A DNA stretch of 64,000 nucleotides. It comes from Paraphaeosphaeria minitans. Its lineage: Eukaryota; Ascomycota; Dothideomycetes; Pleosporales; Didymosphaeriaceae. Shown piece after piece: positions 34,062 through 48,260 of the stretch. How positions within the stretch are numbered: the stretch's first letter is position 1; each line of letters starts with the position of its first letter. The notes beneath the pieces were generated by a model. It saw only the letters and a list, made by a program, of their open reading frames with translations. It searched no databases and had not been told where the DNA came from. The translations under genes and the position numbers were made by a program. The DNA lies in contig WJXW01000017.1 of the NCBI GenBank assembly GCA_015832175.1, positions 1,256,979-1,320,978 on the forward strand. The letters run 5' to 3'.

Positions 34062-37036
34062 TGTCCGTATAGTTTATTGTATAAATAGCACTGAGTGAAA
34101 TAGGGGCCTACCTACCTATAGGGACCCGCACAAGGACCCACTACTTAGGTTAGCGCTAAGAGGCAGAGACTTTATAAAGCCCTTAGTGCCCCTTTGTACG
34201 ATAGACTAGACGTAATTAATTAAACCTACTTCTTACCCTTTGCATAATAGTATACTATTAACCCTTAAATGCTTAATTATAGATTGAGCTAAACCAACAC
34301 TAATTAGTGGTTAATTCTAATTAACTGTAAACTAGTAAGGTCTAAAGACAGAGCGCCCTGTAAGCTGGATGCGTAGGCTCTGTATTGTTACCTTTACTAG
34401 AGATTGAATTTTGGATTATACAATAAGTAGAAATAAAGTGTACACATTTGTAAAGAGTTGTATAATCTAGTCTAAGCTATTCTATAGAAAAGAAAGGAGA
34501 TAATACCTTTACTAGAAATTAAATTTTAGATTATACAATAAGTAGAAATAAAGCGCGCACATCTGTAAAGAGTCGCATAATCTAGTCTAAGCTATTTTAT
34601 AGAAAAGAAAGGAGATAGTAAGCACATTCACAACCCTAAAAAACACGTCGCACGATTGAACTAGTGATAACTAAACGCAGACACGTCGCACAACTAAGAA
34701 AGATAACAATAACATGGCCTTAAGACTAGGAGACTTCTTAGAGGAACTATAACCTAAGGACGTTGCGTAATAATTAATACTGCCTTCTTAGTAAAAAGAC
34801 AAAGCTAAAGCAATATAGCTTTAATAAGTAGAGGAAGTAATAAATATTAAGGCTATTACCTTAAGAGGAGAGATTGCACAAAAGTACTAGGTAGATAGAG
34901 TAGATCTACACAGCCACCTACCCCCTTCTCTAAAATAGCTAAACACTTATATAGTGTATATAATCGCGTAATATTGCGTAAGTAGTTTTAAAGGTAAAGA
35001 GGTAATCTCTTCTTTTACTAAAGATTTTAACGACTAAAAGAAGAGAACCTTTAATAAAATTAGTTATATAGTAAGAAGAGAGCTTATTGCTTTTCTTATA
35101 AAAGAAAGCTTTGTTGCTACTAATTCTATAATAAAGGACACCTATGTAAAGAAACTCTTTAAACTATTATAGCTTAACTATAAGCTATAGACCCTTCGCA
35201 TAATAACTCTATAACTATAACCTAAACTGCTTCGCACGATCCTAATAATGTAACCTACACTATTTGTAGGTAATGTATATATATATAGAGCACAGCTAGG
35301 GCCTATCTCTATACGTGCGAGGACAGAGACACTATATATAGAGCCACACTAATAGCAGTAGCCTAAAACCTAGACTGCTTTTACCTAACAAACTATATTA
35401 TACGAAGAGGCTAGACACTCCTAGTCTCCTTAATAACTAGGAGATTATGCTTATATCTAGCTAGACAAGATTATTCTCTTTTAGAAGGCTTAGAGTAAAG
35501 AGAATAACTACACTAGTAGGCTGTATAATATCTTAGCAGACAAGGCAAAAGTCTTTAGAGAACTATACTATAGGCTAGGCATACTATAGGACTAGTATAT
35601 AAACATCTTCTTAGGAATCCTTTCTAATTGTGCGAGTACCTACTACCTACATAATATTAGACTAGAACTTTTATAGGATAAATTATATAATAGACTAAAT
35701 AGGCACTTTAACACTAGTGTTAATCATAATTAGTACTAGATAGACTAGACTACTCTTACCTTTAAACGCTATAAAAGGGATAATCTAGCTACTATATCGC
35801 ATAAGGCCCTAGAAGTAATAATTAATAAGCTTACTTTAGCCTAAAGGGCTCTTAGATAAGGCTTTAGTAGTAAATTATAACTATACACTACTATTATATA
35901 AGTATGCTATAGCTATCCTAACCTTAAATAAGCTATGTTTAACCCTAAAAATATAGTAGAAGGCTTACTTAGTGACCTTTGTGCGTTACTTTAAGTTACT
36001 AAAGATAAGAAGAAGTTATAGTTCCTTTAAGATAGTAAAGAGGTGTACTACACTAATTAATAATATAATAATTCTAATCGCATAAGAAGATCTAGCCCCT
36101 TTAGAGGTAGATTAACCTTTAGACTAAAAAAAAGGGGTAACTTTAGAAGTTTAAGCTCTTATATAAAGTAGAAATACTTTATATGCTATAAAGAAGGATA
36201 CTAGTCTACTAACTATCTATTAAGGGATACCTAGCGAGCTAGAAGGTAATATATGTTATTATACGCTAACTTCTATAAATATAAACCCTCTACTATAGAT
36301 GTATAAGTATATATCCTTAACTTTAAAAGAGAGCTAGAGGAAGAAGACTATTGCATAAAAGAGGAGGAAGATAAATAAGACTAATAGAGTAATAAAGAAG
36401 AAGTATAGAAGGCTACTTTATACCTTACTTCTACTGTATACTTTTATTGTATAACTAGGAGCGATCCTTCTATACCTACTTACTAAGACCTAGCGCTAAG
36501 CATTATATTACTTAATACCCTACCTTCTGTTTACGCATAGGATATATGCCTAGAAAGAGCCTTATTACGCAATACAACTCTACTACTATGCAAAGGGGTA
36601 AAGTAAAAACTAAGTAGATTAGCTGTTACTACCTATTTGCACAAGAGTAGGTGTAAACAGGACCTCTACTATATAGTAACACTGTACCTACCTTATAACC
36701 TGTTCTAATAGGGGAAGGCTAACTGTATAGATAGAGAAGGATAGGAAAGGGAAAGTGTATAATAGATATAAGCTATTGCATAAAAGAAAAGTTGCTAGTG
36801 TCTATATAGTTTATCGTATAAATAGCACTGAGTGAAATAGGGGCCTGCCTACCTATAGGGACCCGCATAAGGACCCACTACTTAGGTTAGCGCTAAGAGG
36901 CAGAGACTTTATAAAGCCCTTAGTGCCCCTTTGTACGATAGACCAGACATAATTAATTAAACCTACTTCTTACCTTTTGCACGATAGTATACTATTAACC
37001 CTTAAATGCTTAATTGTAGATTGAGCCAAACCAACA
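34062..37036 (+). mobile_element. Gag-only LTR retroelement N, copy 2 (complete, 2975 bp)
   Basis: The LTRs are 34062-34299 and 36799-37036, both 238 bp, starting TGTC and ending CCAACA. The target duplication is GTAAC (34057-34061) against GTAAT (37037-37041). The interior holds one degraded reading frame (about 34714-36540) that reads as gag: MALRLGDFLEELQPKDVA-like with stops restored as Gln, ending in a zinc-knuckle remnant at about 36170-36240 (a CY-KEGY pattern). There is no trace of RT or integrase, so it is nonautonomous. Element B lacks this insertion at the equivalent site (about 44807), confirming the boundaries. Confidence 0.9.
34391..34619 (+). repeat. 115-bp direct tandem duplication inside element N2
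   Basis: Units 34391-34505 and 34506-34619 align end to end, starting CCTTTACTAGA. The differences I see are C/T or G/A transitions (for example GTGTACACATTTG against GCGCGCACATCTG). It lies in the untranslated leader between the 5' LTR and gag. Confidence 0.85.
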
Positions 37037-37041
37037 GTAAT

Positions 37042-39900
37042 AGATAGTTAAAAAACAGAAGCACACCTTAGTAGACGCTAATAGGAACTACTAGGTTAAG
37101 AAGTGTAAGAAGGAGAACAATAGTACACCCCTTACCTTACTAAGAGAGTATAGGAAATAGACACATATGTTTATAGAAAAGGAAGGAAAAGTAAACCTAC
37201 TAGAATATTAACCCTAGGATCTTACAATAGACCTAAAAGAAGGGAAAATGCCACCCTTTAAACTACTATATAGTAAGATAGGAGAAGAACTCCTTAAAGA
37301 ACGTAATTCTATTAAGATAAACCTTAAGAAAGGATATATATAACTATTAAAGTTACTAGTAGTAAGCCCTTTTATGTTTGTTAAGAAAAAGGATAGATTA
37401 GATAGACTATGCGTTAACTACTAATAACTTAATAATATAATAATAAAGAACTAATATCCACTACTAAATATTATAGAGTTATAAGATTAACTATCTTAAG
37501 CTAAGATATTTATAATAATAGATCTAAGAGACAGTTACTACCTTATACAAATTAAAAAAGGTAAAGAATAGAAAATAGCGTTTTAATCACGCTATAAACT
37601 ATTTAAATATAAAGTTATGCCTTTTAGACTTATAAACGCACCAGCAGCTTTTATAGCACTTATTAATAACGTACTCCGCGAATATCTAGACATATTTGTT
37701 ATTACGTATATAGATAATATCCTCGTCTTTTCTAAAAATAAATTAGACCACACTAAGCATGTATAGACAGTACTAGAAGCACTAGACAAAGTATGCCTTT
37801 ATATTAAACTTAAGAAATGTAAGTTCAACGTTAAATAACTTAAATTCCTAGGACACATTATTACTATAGAAGGAATTGAGATAGCACTAAGTAAAGTTAA
37901 ATACATTAAGAACTAGCTAATACTAAAAATAGCTAAGAATATCTAAGAATCCTTAGGATTCTATAGATTTAATTAACAATTCATCCAAGATTACGTAAAG
38001 GTTATAATACCTTTAATAAATCTTATAAAGAAGGACGTACCCTTTAAATAGACAAATAAGTATAGAATATTATTCTAACTCCTTAAGACAGCATGTATTA
38101 TAGAACCTGTCCTTATTTATTTTAGAAGTAATAAACTACTACGCTTTAAAACAGACGCTAGCGATCTTGCGCTAGGCGCCTACGCTAAATAAGAATATAA
38201 TAGCAAATAGTACCTAATTGCCTATTACTTATATAAATTTAACAACGCCGAAATATAATACAACGTACATAACAAAGAACTCTACGCTATTGTTAAAGCT
38301 TTAAAGCACTAAAGGATTTACGCACTTAGTTACTTAACGCTAGAAATCTATACAGATTATAAGAACCTTCTAAGGTTCACAATAACAAAAGAACTTACGC
38401 CATAATAACAAAGATAGTTATAAACTACTAGGCAGTATAAGTTTAAAATCATCTATGTAGCTAGGAAAAAAAATGGCAGAGTAGACGCTCTTAGCTAACA
38501 AAGTAATCTAGTAGGAGAAAAAGTAAAAACCTTCTCCGCAATTCTTTGTAAAGCCAACGACAGATCTCTAGAACTAATAGCAGAACTAAATTAACTTTTA
38601 GTAATTAACTAAGAAGTTCTAGAATATCTATAGACCGAGATTATCTAATAATACCATAATAACCCTATATACAGACACCTAGGCATTATAAAGACAATAG
38701 AACTTATCTAAAGGAATTACACTTTTAAAGGAATTAAGAAAGCTGTAATAATTTACATCTATAAATATATAGAATACTAAAGAAACAAACATAGTACACA
38801 TCTTAAATATAGAGAGATGTAAGTAATTAGAATACTAATAGTACTATAGGAAGACATTACTATAGATTTTGTTACAGGAATTCTAAACTCTAAGGATCTA
38901 ATAATAGGAATCAAATATAACAGTATACTAGTAATAGTCTACTAACTAACTAAGTATATTAAGCTCATTCTATGCCTTAAAAGAATAACAGCAAAGGAAC
39001 TCGCTTTTTTTATCTTAGACTAACTAATTAGACACTATAGAATCCTAAAAACAATTATTAGCAATAGAGATAAGCTCTTTACGTTAAATTATTAGACAAC
39101 GCTTATAGCCCTACTTAGAACAAAACAAAAGCTATTAACAGCTTACTATCTATAAATAGACAGACAGACAGAACGTACAAACCAAACTATAAAAACGTAC
39201 CTACGCATCTACTGCAATAGTTAGAAGAATAACTAGGTTTTATTACTACCTATAGCATAGTTGGCCTATAATAACAAAGTATTAGCAGCATTAGGACATA
39301 CACTATTTTATATAAACTATAGAAGACACCTATATCTCTTTAACTAACAATTTCCTACGACAATTAAAGCAAAAGAAGTTATAGATATAATAGAAAATAT
39401 AAAGAAAATACACTAATAACTCTAAGAGAATCTTAAGAAAGCTTAGCAGCAATTAATTTTATATTAAAATTAAAAATAAAAAATAGCACTTTAGCTAAAG
39501 AAGGGGGATAAAGCACATCTACTTATAAAGAACCTTTAAACTTAGAAGAAAAAACACAAGAAACTAAATTATATTAAAGTTAGACTATTTTACATTTCTA
39601 AGCAAATATTACTAGTAAACTATAAGTTGGAACTACTACTAGATGCAAAGATACACCTAGTATTCCACGTATTAGTACTAGAACTAGTAGACCCTAATAC
39701 ACTAGTTAAAACCACCTTCTACTACCAGACTAAGGAGGAAAACGAATTTAAGGTTAAAAGAATTCTAGAATATAATTAGTATAACAACGCGTATCTTATT
39801 AAGTGGAAAGGTTACTTACACAGCAAAAACACTTAGGAACTAAAGAACTACTTAGGAAACTATTAACAAAAGATTAAAAAATTCTATTAATAGACTTACC
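37042..39900 (+). pseudogene. Degraded RT, RNase H, integrase and chromodomain of gypsy element A
   Basis: RT lies at about 37310-38050 with VSPFMFVKKKDR, FRLINAPAAF and the catalytic box YIDNILVFS (family YxDDxLVFS). RNase H follows at about 38140-38500 (KTDASDLALGAYA, ELYAIVKALKH). Integrase is at about 38600-39560, with IDFVTGI and a proline-poor catalytic core. A chromodomain lies at about 39745-39880 (FKVKRILEYNQYNNAYLIKW), placing the element among chromoviruses. Multiple in-frame stops show it is inactive. Confidence 0.85.
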
Positions 39901-39929
39901 TAAGATAGTAACACTAAGGAATTATCCTA

Positions 39930-40420
39930 GAACTCTAGAGGCAGGTTGTCTATTACAGACTATATAGACGTGCTAAGTTTAGCCAGACTAGTAGGCTAAG
40001 TAGGATAGACTAGGTCCTCCTCTAACTCTAACTCTATTAGCGCAGCACTCTCTACTGTAATAACCTTACTAGTACGCTTTTTATTCTACGCTAATTATTT
40101 TAATAACTAATCCTCTTTTGCGCGCGCTACGCGTAGGGCTTTAAATACTACGTCCTATTCTTTTTACGCCTCTAATATTTGCGCCTCTAATTTCTTCTTT
40201 TTAGTAATTAACCGCGAGAACTTATTCCTAGTAATAGCTACATTACACTTTAAGTCTTATTTCTAATACTTACTACACTTCCCTAAGCTAACATAGACTT
40301 TGTAAATATAAGAATACAACTTATAGAGAGAGCACTTTAACACTATAACTACCCTATAGTTTTTAATAGTAGAGATAAGGCTGTAATAACGCTTTATAGA
40401 ATTATAGTTAGTAGGCATAA
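39930..40420 (-). pseudogene. Antisense Cys-rich / coiled-coil ORF remnant in gypsy element A
   Basis: Read on the minus strand, between the chromodomain and the 3' LTR, the sequence gives a Cys-rich start (LKCSLYKLYSYIYKV and KCSKY, with likely Cys to Tyr changes from RIP) and then a long charged helical stretch, matching the better-preserved copy in element D. It is not part of the sense pol frame. Confidence 0.6.
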
Positions 40421-40455
40421 TTCTTTAGGACAAAGAATAGAAAGGGAGGGGATAA

Positions 40456-40865
40456 TATTACATACTAAATAATAACATAGGACTTAGGCGCTTATAAAGG
40501 TGTAATAAAGTAATAATAAGGTTATAAATATAACAAAGAGACGCTAAGTAACTTAGATTAGATTATATAATGTGCTTAGTTACTTAGTAGCACTAAGTAG
40601 TAGAGTAAGTTACGTAAAGTGCTTAGTTACTTAGTAGCACTAAGTAGTAGAGTAGTCTTAGTATATAGGAATATAAGAATAGGCTCTCTATACTTATATT
40701 TAATTTGTTTATTAATCTATTGTTTAGATTCTAGTAGACTAAATTATTAACTTGTTACACTTTGTAAAATACTATTGTATTAACAAGACCTTTCACCTTC
40801 CATAAGTACTCCTACCTAAGAACCAACCTTAACCCTTTAGGACTAGCTACCCTTTGGATTTAACA
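40456..40865 (+). repeat. 3' LTR of gypsy element A
   Basis: 410 bp, same length as the 5' LTR, starting TATTACATAC (RIP form of TGTTACGTAC) and ending TTTAACA, with the 47-bp U3 repeats retained. C/T and G/A differences from the 5' LTR dominate. Confidence 0.93.
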
Positions 40866-42043
40866 TATAGTAGTAGAGTTATAACATATAATAAAGCTCT
40901 TTTTAGATATATATCCTATGCGAAAATAGAAGGTAGGGTGTTAAGTAATATAATACTTAGCGCTAGGTCTTAGTAAGTAGGTATAGAAGGATATCTCCTA
41001 GTTATACAATAAAAGTATATAGTAGAAGTAAGGTATAAGGTAGCCTTCTATATTTCTTTTTTATTACTTTATTAGTCTTATTTATCTTCCTTCTCTTTTA
41101 TGCGATAGTCTTTATCCTCTAGCTCTCCTTTAAAGTTAAGAATATATACTTATATATTTATAATAAAGGGTTTATATTTATAGAAGTTAGCGTATAATAA
41201 TATATATTACCTTCTAGCTTACTAGATATCCCTTAATAGATAGTTAGTAAACTATTATCTTTTTTTATAGTATATAAAGTATTTCTACTTTATATAAGAG
41301 CTTAAACTTCTAAAGTTACTTTTTTCTTTTAGTCTAAAAGTTATTCTACCTCTAGAGGGGCTAGATCCTCTTATATAATTAAGATTATTATATTATTAAT
41401 TAGCGTAGTACACCTCTTTACTATTTTAGAGAAACTATAACTTCTTCTTATCTTTAGTAACTTAGAGTAACGTATAAAACTTACAAAGTAAGTTTTCTAC
41501 TATGTTTTTAGAGTTAAATATAGCTTATTTAAGGTTAGAATACCTGCAGTATACTTATATAATAGTAGTGTGTAGTTATAGTTTACTACTAAAGCCTTAT
41601 CTAAGAGCCCTTTAGGCTAAGGTAAGCTTATTAATTATTACTTTTAGGGCCTTATACGATGTAGCAGCTAGATTATCCCTTTTATAGTGTTTAAAGGTAA
41701 GAGTAGTCTAGTCTATCTAGTACTAATTATAATTAACACTAGTGTTAAAGTGCCTATTTAGTCTGTTATACAATTTATCCTATAGAAGTCCTAGTCTAAT
41801 ATTATGTAGGTAGTAGGTGCTCGCACGATTAGAAAGGATTCCTAAGAAGATGTTTACATACTAGTCCTATAGTATACCTAGCCTATAGTATAGTTCTCTA
41901 AAGACTTTTACCTTGTCTACTAGGATATTATACAGCCTACTAGTGTAGTTATTCTTTTTACTCTAAGCCTTCTAAAAGAGAATAATCTTGTCTAGCTAAA
42001 TAGAAGTATAATCTCCTAGTTATTAAGAAGACTAGGAGTGTCT
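40866..42043 (-). mobile_element. Gag-only LTR element N, copy 1, interior continued
   Basis: Continues the N copy broken by element A (TATAG duplication at 40866). Read in reverse it matches N2 from about 36590 back to 35415, i.e. most of gag. It ends where element B begins at 42044; the rest of this N copy, including its 5' LTR, is not found in the window. Confidence 0.85.
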
Positions 42044-45000
42044 TATTACGTACCAGATAATAATGTGGGACTTAGGCGCTTATAAGGGTGTAATAGAACA
42101 GCGACAGGGTTACAAACGTAACAAAGAGACGCTAAGTAACTTAGATTAGGTTACGTAATGTGTTTAGTCGCTTAGTGGCACTAAGTAGTAGAGCAGGTCA
42201 CGTAATATACTTAGTTACTTAGTAACACTAAACATTAGAGCAGCCCTATTATATAGGAACATAAAAATAGACTTTTATACTTATATTTAATCTATTTATT
42301 AATCTATTGTTTGGATTCTAGTAGACTAAATTATTAACTCGTTACACTTCGCAAGATACTACTATATTAATAAAACTTTCTACCTTCTGTAAGTACTCCT
42401 GCCTAAGAACTAACTTTAACCCTTTAGGACTAGCTACTCTTTTAGATTTAACATCTTAAACACCCTTAATATAAGTACTTTATAAACTCCTACCTCTTCT
42501 ACAGCTTTAGGTGCCGCTAAGATTACTCCTATAAAGGATAGTAGTAAGGCGTATAAACCTAATCTCTATTTTAGTAAATAATCTTAAACTAATGTCTAGA
42601 TTCTCTAGTTAGACCTCTACTTCTTTAACTTAGACAAACCCCTTAAAGATAAAAAGAAGGTTATCTTCGCAGCAACATATATATAAGAAGATACAGGATT
42701 ATAGATCTATCTCTACCTTAAAAAGTACCTAGGAATAGACTATAATAATAATAATAATAATAATTACGTAAACAAGCACGCTAATACAGTTAATATTATT
42801 AAAGATTATAATAACTTTAAGAAATACCTTAAATAACTCTTTAGGATTACTAATAAAGACTTTATTACAAAAGCAAAGATTTAGACTATAACTTAGAAAC
42901 AATTAGTAGCTAAGTATATAGCTAAGTTTTATAGGTACGCTGTGTAACTTAACTAGAACAATAAATCTCTTTAGGATATGTATAAATAAGGACTTAAATA
43001 GAAACTACATAAGGAACTCTTACATAGTAGTGCATAAATTACTAACTTTAAAAAACTATACAAAGAAACTATTAGAATTAATAAAGAATAGTTTTTACTG
43101 CAACAAGAGCTCTACTAAAACCCTAGGGCGATAAGCTTTAGATAATTAGCAAAAATAGTTTATAAGAACCCTATTAGAACTGTCTAAAAGCAATAGCTAA
43201 AGAACTACTAGAGATATAAACTAATAAAAGATGTCTAGTTTAACTACTTAGGTAAAGGAAAAAGAGGAAGAATAGGCCCTAAGTAGCCTAATAAACGCGT
43301 CTCTAATAGAAGTTAATAACTAATAACTAAAACCTATAAATGCTTTACATGTAGTAAACTAGGCTATATAGCTAGAAACTATAGATTAAAGAACAAAGTC
43401 TATTAAACTAAGTTAAATATACTAACTATTAAGAACTAAGAACCTAATAAGGAATAGAAAGTTATTATAACACTATTTAGTTACTAATACGTTACACTAG
43501 AGCAAAGTAAGTAATTAGATTTACCTAACTTATAACTATATAAAGATCTAAAAAATAACTCTAACGTATACTACAACGTAAAAAACGTAGAAGAGATACT
43601 AAGATCTCCTACTCCTTACCTATAAAGTAGGCGGAAAGAAGACAACCCTATGTTACCTAAGTATAAACTAAATGTTTAGAACTACATAGAACCCTACTAG
43701 GCACTAAAAGGAATGCGACCTTATAAAAATAAGGAATTAAACTACGTACTAAAGTATTACCTAAACTACTAAAATCCTATATACTAATTCTATATATGGA
43801 CGCATTATAAAGAACTAATATACACATAATATAAGGCGGAGAAAAAGGAGAATAAGAAATAACCTAGAAAGAAACTACGCTATAGATAGATATAGACAGA
43901 CTACCCTATTACAGCTTATAATAAACACCTTTAGGATAAATAATAAGTAAAATACTTTTCTTACCTTACGCTAAAGGGTAATAAATGCTGTAACATACTT
44001 ATTAATAGAGACTATATATAACTATACTAGTACACATGTCTAAACTAAGACTATAAATACCACTATATAGCTAAACATTTAGACAGCTTTGTAAACTGCC
44101 CTACGTAAGAAGTAATAATAGAACTACTAATTTAACTAGTACATAGGAATAGTAAAGACTGTAAGAGGAAAAACAGAAAAACATCTTTATAGAAAGAAGA
44201 AGAAAAAGACAATCTATATAAGCCACGTACTTAAAAACAATAATAGAAGCGGATGCTTAGTAACGTATACTAGACACTAGAACTTAACTATAACCTACAT
44301 AAATAGATATCTTTTTTAGGCCTAAACTTAGACAAGAAAACGCCTTTATTAAATTAAATGCTATAGTAAGCATAGTATTAGTTAAGCTACTAGTACAGCT
44401 TAAAGGAATATAGACTTAAGCTCTTATAAACTTAGGAGTAGAAAGGAACTTTATATCTTATTAGACAGTAAGATAAGTAGGACTTATAATATTAGAGAAA
44501 GAAGTACCCTATATTATTTATATTGCAAATAGATCCCTAATACCTAAGACACCTTAGATATACTAAAAGGTTACTACCACAATAATAGTCTAAGGACATA
44601 GAGAGGAACTTACCTTAGATGTCTTACTAGAATCTAAGCATAAGTTAGTCTTAGAATTACCTTAGTTAATAATACATAACCCGCAGATTAACTAGGGTAC
44701 AAAGAAAATATTGTTTAAACACTGTAATTATATATTATAAGTAAAGCCTACGCATTAACTAAAAATAATAGTAGATAAGGGAGTTATTAATAACATAATA
44801 CTGTAATAGACAGTTAAAAAACAGAAGTATACCTTAGTAGACGCTAGTAGGAACCACTAGGTTAAGAAGCGTAAAAAGGAGGACAATAGCACACCCCTTA
44901 CCTTACTAAGAAAGTACAGGAAATAGACACACATATTTATAGAAAAGGAAGAAAAAGTAAACCTACTAGAACATTAACCCTAGGATCTTATAATAGACCT

Positions 45001-47699
45001 AAAAGAAGGGAAGACGCCACCCTTTAGACTACTATATAGTAAGACAGGAGAAAAACTCCTTAAAAAACGTAATTTCATTAAAATAAACCTTAAGAAAGGA
45101 TATATATAACTATTAAAGTCACTAGTAGTAAGCCCTTTTATATTTATTAAGAAAAAGAATAGATTAGACAGACTATATATTAACTACTAATAACTTAATA
45201 ATATAACAATAAAGAACTAATATCTACTACTAAATATTATAGAGTTACGAGATCGACTATCTTAAGCTAAGATATTTATTATAATAAATCTAAAAAACGG
45301 TTACCACCTTATATAAATTAAAAAGGGTAAAGAATAGAAAACAGTGTTTTAATTACGCTATAGACTATTTAAGTATAAGGGTATACTATTTAGACTTACA
45401 AATACACTAGTAGCTTTTATAGCACTTATTAACAACGTACTCTGTAAACATCTAGACATATTTATTATTGCGTATATAGACGATATCCTCATCTTTTCTA
45501 AAAACAAATTAGACTACACTAAGTATATATAGACAGTACTAAAAGCACTAGACAAAGCATGCCTTCGCATTAAACTTAAGAAATATAAGTTTAACGTTAA
45601 ATAACTTAAATTCCTAGAATACATTATTACTATAGAAGGAATTAAGATAGCACTAAGTAAAGTTAAATACATTAAAAACTAGCTAATACTAAAGATACCT
45701 AAGAATATCTAAGAATTCTTAGAATTCTATAGATTTAACCAATAATTTATCTAAGATTACATAAAAGTTATAATACCTTTAATAAATCTTATAAAGAAGA
45801 ACGTACCCTTTAAATAGATAGATAAGTATAGAATGTTATTCTAACTCCTTAAGACAGTATATATTATAGAACCTATTTTTATTTATTTTAGAAGCGATAA
45901 ACTACTACGCTTTAAAACAGACGCTAGCGATCTTACGCTAGGCGCCTACGCTAAATAAGAATATAATAGTAAATATTACCTAATTACCTATTACTTATGC
46001 AAATTTAATAACGCCAAAACACAATATAACGTATATAATAAAGAACTCTACGCTATTATTAAAGCCTTAAAGCACTAGAGCATCTACGCACTTAGTTACT
46101 TAACGCTAGAAATCTACACAGATTATAAGAACTTTCTAAGGTTCATAATAACCAAAGAACTTACGCTATAATAACAAAGATAGTTGTAAACTATAGGGTA
46201 GTATAAGTTTAAAATTATCTATATAGCTAGGAAAGAAAATAGCAGAATAGACGCTCTTAGCTAACAAAGTAATCTAGTAAAAGAAAAAGCAAAAACCTTC
46301 TCTATAATCCTTTGTAAAGCCAAAGATAGATCTCTAAAACTAACAGTAGAACTAAATTAACTCTTAGTTATTAACTAAGAAGTTCTAGAACATCTACAAA
46401 CCAAGATTATCTAACAATATTATAATAACCCTATGTACAGACACCTAGGTATTACAAAGATAATAGAACTTATCTAAAGGAATTACACCTTTAAAGGAAT
46501 TAGGAAAGCTATAATAACTTATATCTACAAATATGTAGAATACTAAAGAAATAAACATAGTACACATCTTAAATATAGAGAGATATAAGTAATTAGAATA
46601 CTAATAGCACTATAAGAAGATATTACTATAAATTTTGTTATAGGAATTCTAAACTCTAAGGATCTAATAATAGGAATCAAATACAATAGTATACTAGTAG
46701 TAGTCTACTAACTAACTAAGTATATTAAGCTAATTCCATGTCTTAAAAGAATAATAGCAAAGGAACTCGCTTTTCTTATCCTAGACTAACTAATTAGACA
46801 CCACAGAATCCCAAAAACAATTATTAGCGACAGAGATAAGCTCTTTATGTTGAATTATTAGACAACGCTTATAGCACTACTTAGAATAAAATAAAAGCTA
46901 TTAATAGCTTACTATCTATAAATAGATAGATAGACAGAACGTATAAACTAAACTATAGAAACATACCTACGCATCTACTATAATAGTTAGAAGAATAACT
47001 AGATTTTATTACTACCTATAGCACAGTTAGCCTATAATAACAAAGTATTAGTAGTATTAGAACATACACCATTCTATATAAACTATAGAAGACACCTATG
47101 TCTCTTTAACCAATAATTTCCTACAACAATTAAAGCAAAAAAAGCTATAGACATAGTAGAAAGTATAGAGAAAATACACTAACAACTCTAAAAGAACTTT
47201 AAAAAAGCTTAACAGCAATTAATTTCATACTAAAATTAAAAACGAAAAATAGCACCTTAGCTAAAGAAGGGGGATAAAGTATATCTACTTACAAAGAACC
47301 TTTAAGCTTAGAAGAAAAAACATAAGAAACTAGATTATATTAAGGTTAGACTATTTTACGTTTCTAAGCAAATATTACTAGTGAACTACAAGTTAGAACT
47401 ACCGCTAGATATAAAGATACACCTAGTATTCTACGTATCACTACTAGAACTAGCAGACCCTAATACACCAGTTAAAACCACCTTCTACTACTAGACTAAG
47501 GAAGAAAATAAATTTAAGATTAAAAGAATTCTAGAATATAATTAGCATAATAACACGTACCGTATTAAGTAGAAAGGTTACCCACATAGCGAAAACACCT
47601 AGGAACTAAAAAATAATCTAGGAAACTATTAGCAAAAGATTAAGGAATTCTATTAGAAACACGAATATACCTAGGAGGATTACAGTACTAACACTATGG

Positions 47700-48060
47700 T
47701 ATCTACTATATTAAGCGTTAACCATATTACTATAGAGTAACTAACAGTCGCTGCAGTAGTAGGATAATTAATAGTATCTATATTTATGTTCTTACTATCC
47801 GCAGTTATTTCCGCAGCTAGATATAATGTCTTCTTATAAGTACACTCTTTAGCCTAAGCTAGTATCTTCTTATTTCGTAACAACTACACTATTAGAAGAA
47901 ATAACGCCTTTTTATCCTTTTTAATCTTCTTCTTATACTCCTTGCAAGTCTTATCTAGTAATAACTAGCTTATATTTACATATAGACAACCTAAGCAAAC
48001 ACATTTAGAACACTTTAAACCTAAATCTAGCATAATATAGTAAATAGAACCTTTAAAACT
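47700..48060 (-). pseudogene. Antisense Cys-rich / coiled-coil ORF remnant in element B
   Basis: On the minus strand from about 48050, the frame reads LGLKCSKCVCLGCLYVNIS (a CxxCxCxxC cluster), then TCKEYKKKIKKDKKALFLL and further Lys/Leu/Glu-rich helix, with few stops considering the RIP damage. The position (between chromodomain and 3' LTR) and layout (Cys cluster then coiled coil) match the antisense ORF of element D, but the sequence is different. Confidence 0.6.
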
Positions 48061-48260
48061 ACAATTAATATAAGGGTTCTCTATAATAATATTAGCTTCT
48101 TAGATCTTACGATACAATTAATGTTTTTAAATAGTAGAGTTGCTAGGCATAATGCTAATAGACGTACTTATAGTAAGTAGGGTTAGCAGAACAGCTTACG
48201 TAATAATAGCTAAAATCTAAACATGTAATTTAGGACAAATCTATAAAAGAGAGGGGATAA

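Larger units (their letters stand above)
31304..40865 (+). mobile_element. Ty3/gypsy chromovirus element A, full length but RIP-inactivated, with nested insertion
   Basis: Two 410-bp LTRs (31304-31713 and 40456-40865) bound it. The 5-bp target duplication is TACAG (31299-31303) and TATAG (40866-40870), differing by one C to T. A polypurine tract (AAAGGGAGGGGATAA) sits directly before the 3' LTR. The order is gag, protease, RT, RNase H, integrase, chromodomain, with an antisense ORF remnant before the 3' LTR. Every frame is broken by TAA/TAG. Without element N2 inserted at 34062 the element is about 6.58 kb. It sits inside element N copy 1. Confidence 0.93.

Noticed and set aside
37592..37789. 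Minus-strand 65-codon open frame in element A
   Set aside because: It is antisense to the RT catalytic region of the degraded gypsy element, and the same frame recurs in D at 52761-53027. It is a shadow of the RT coding sequence, not a gene.
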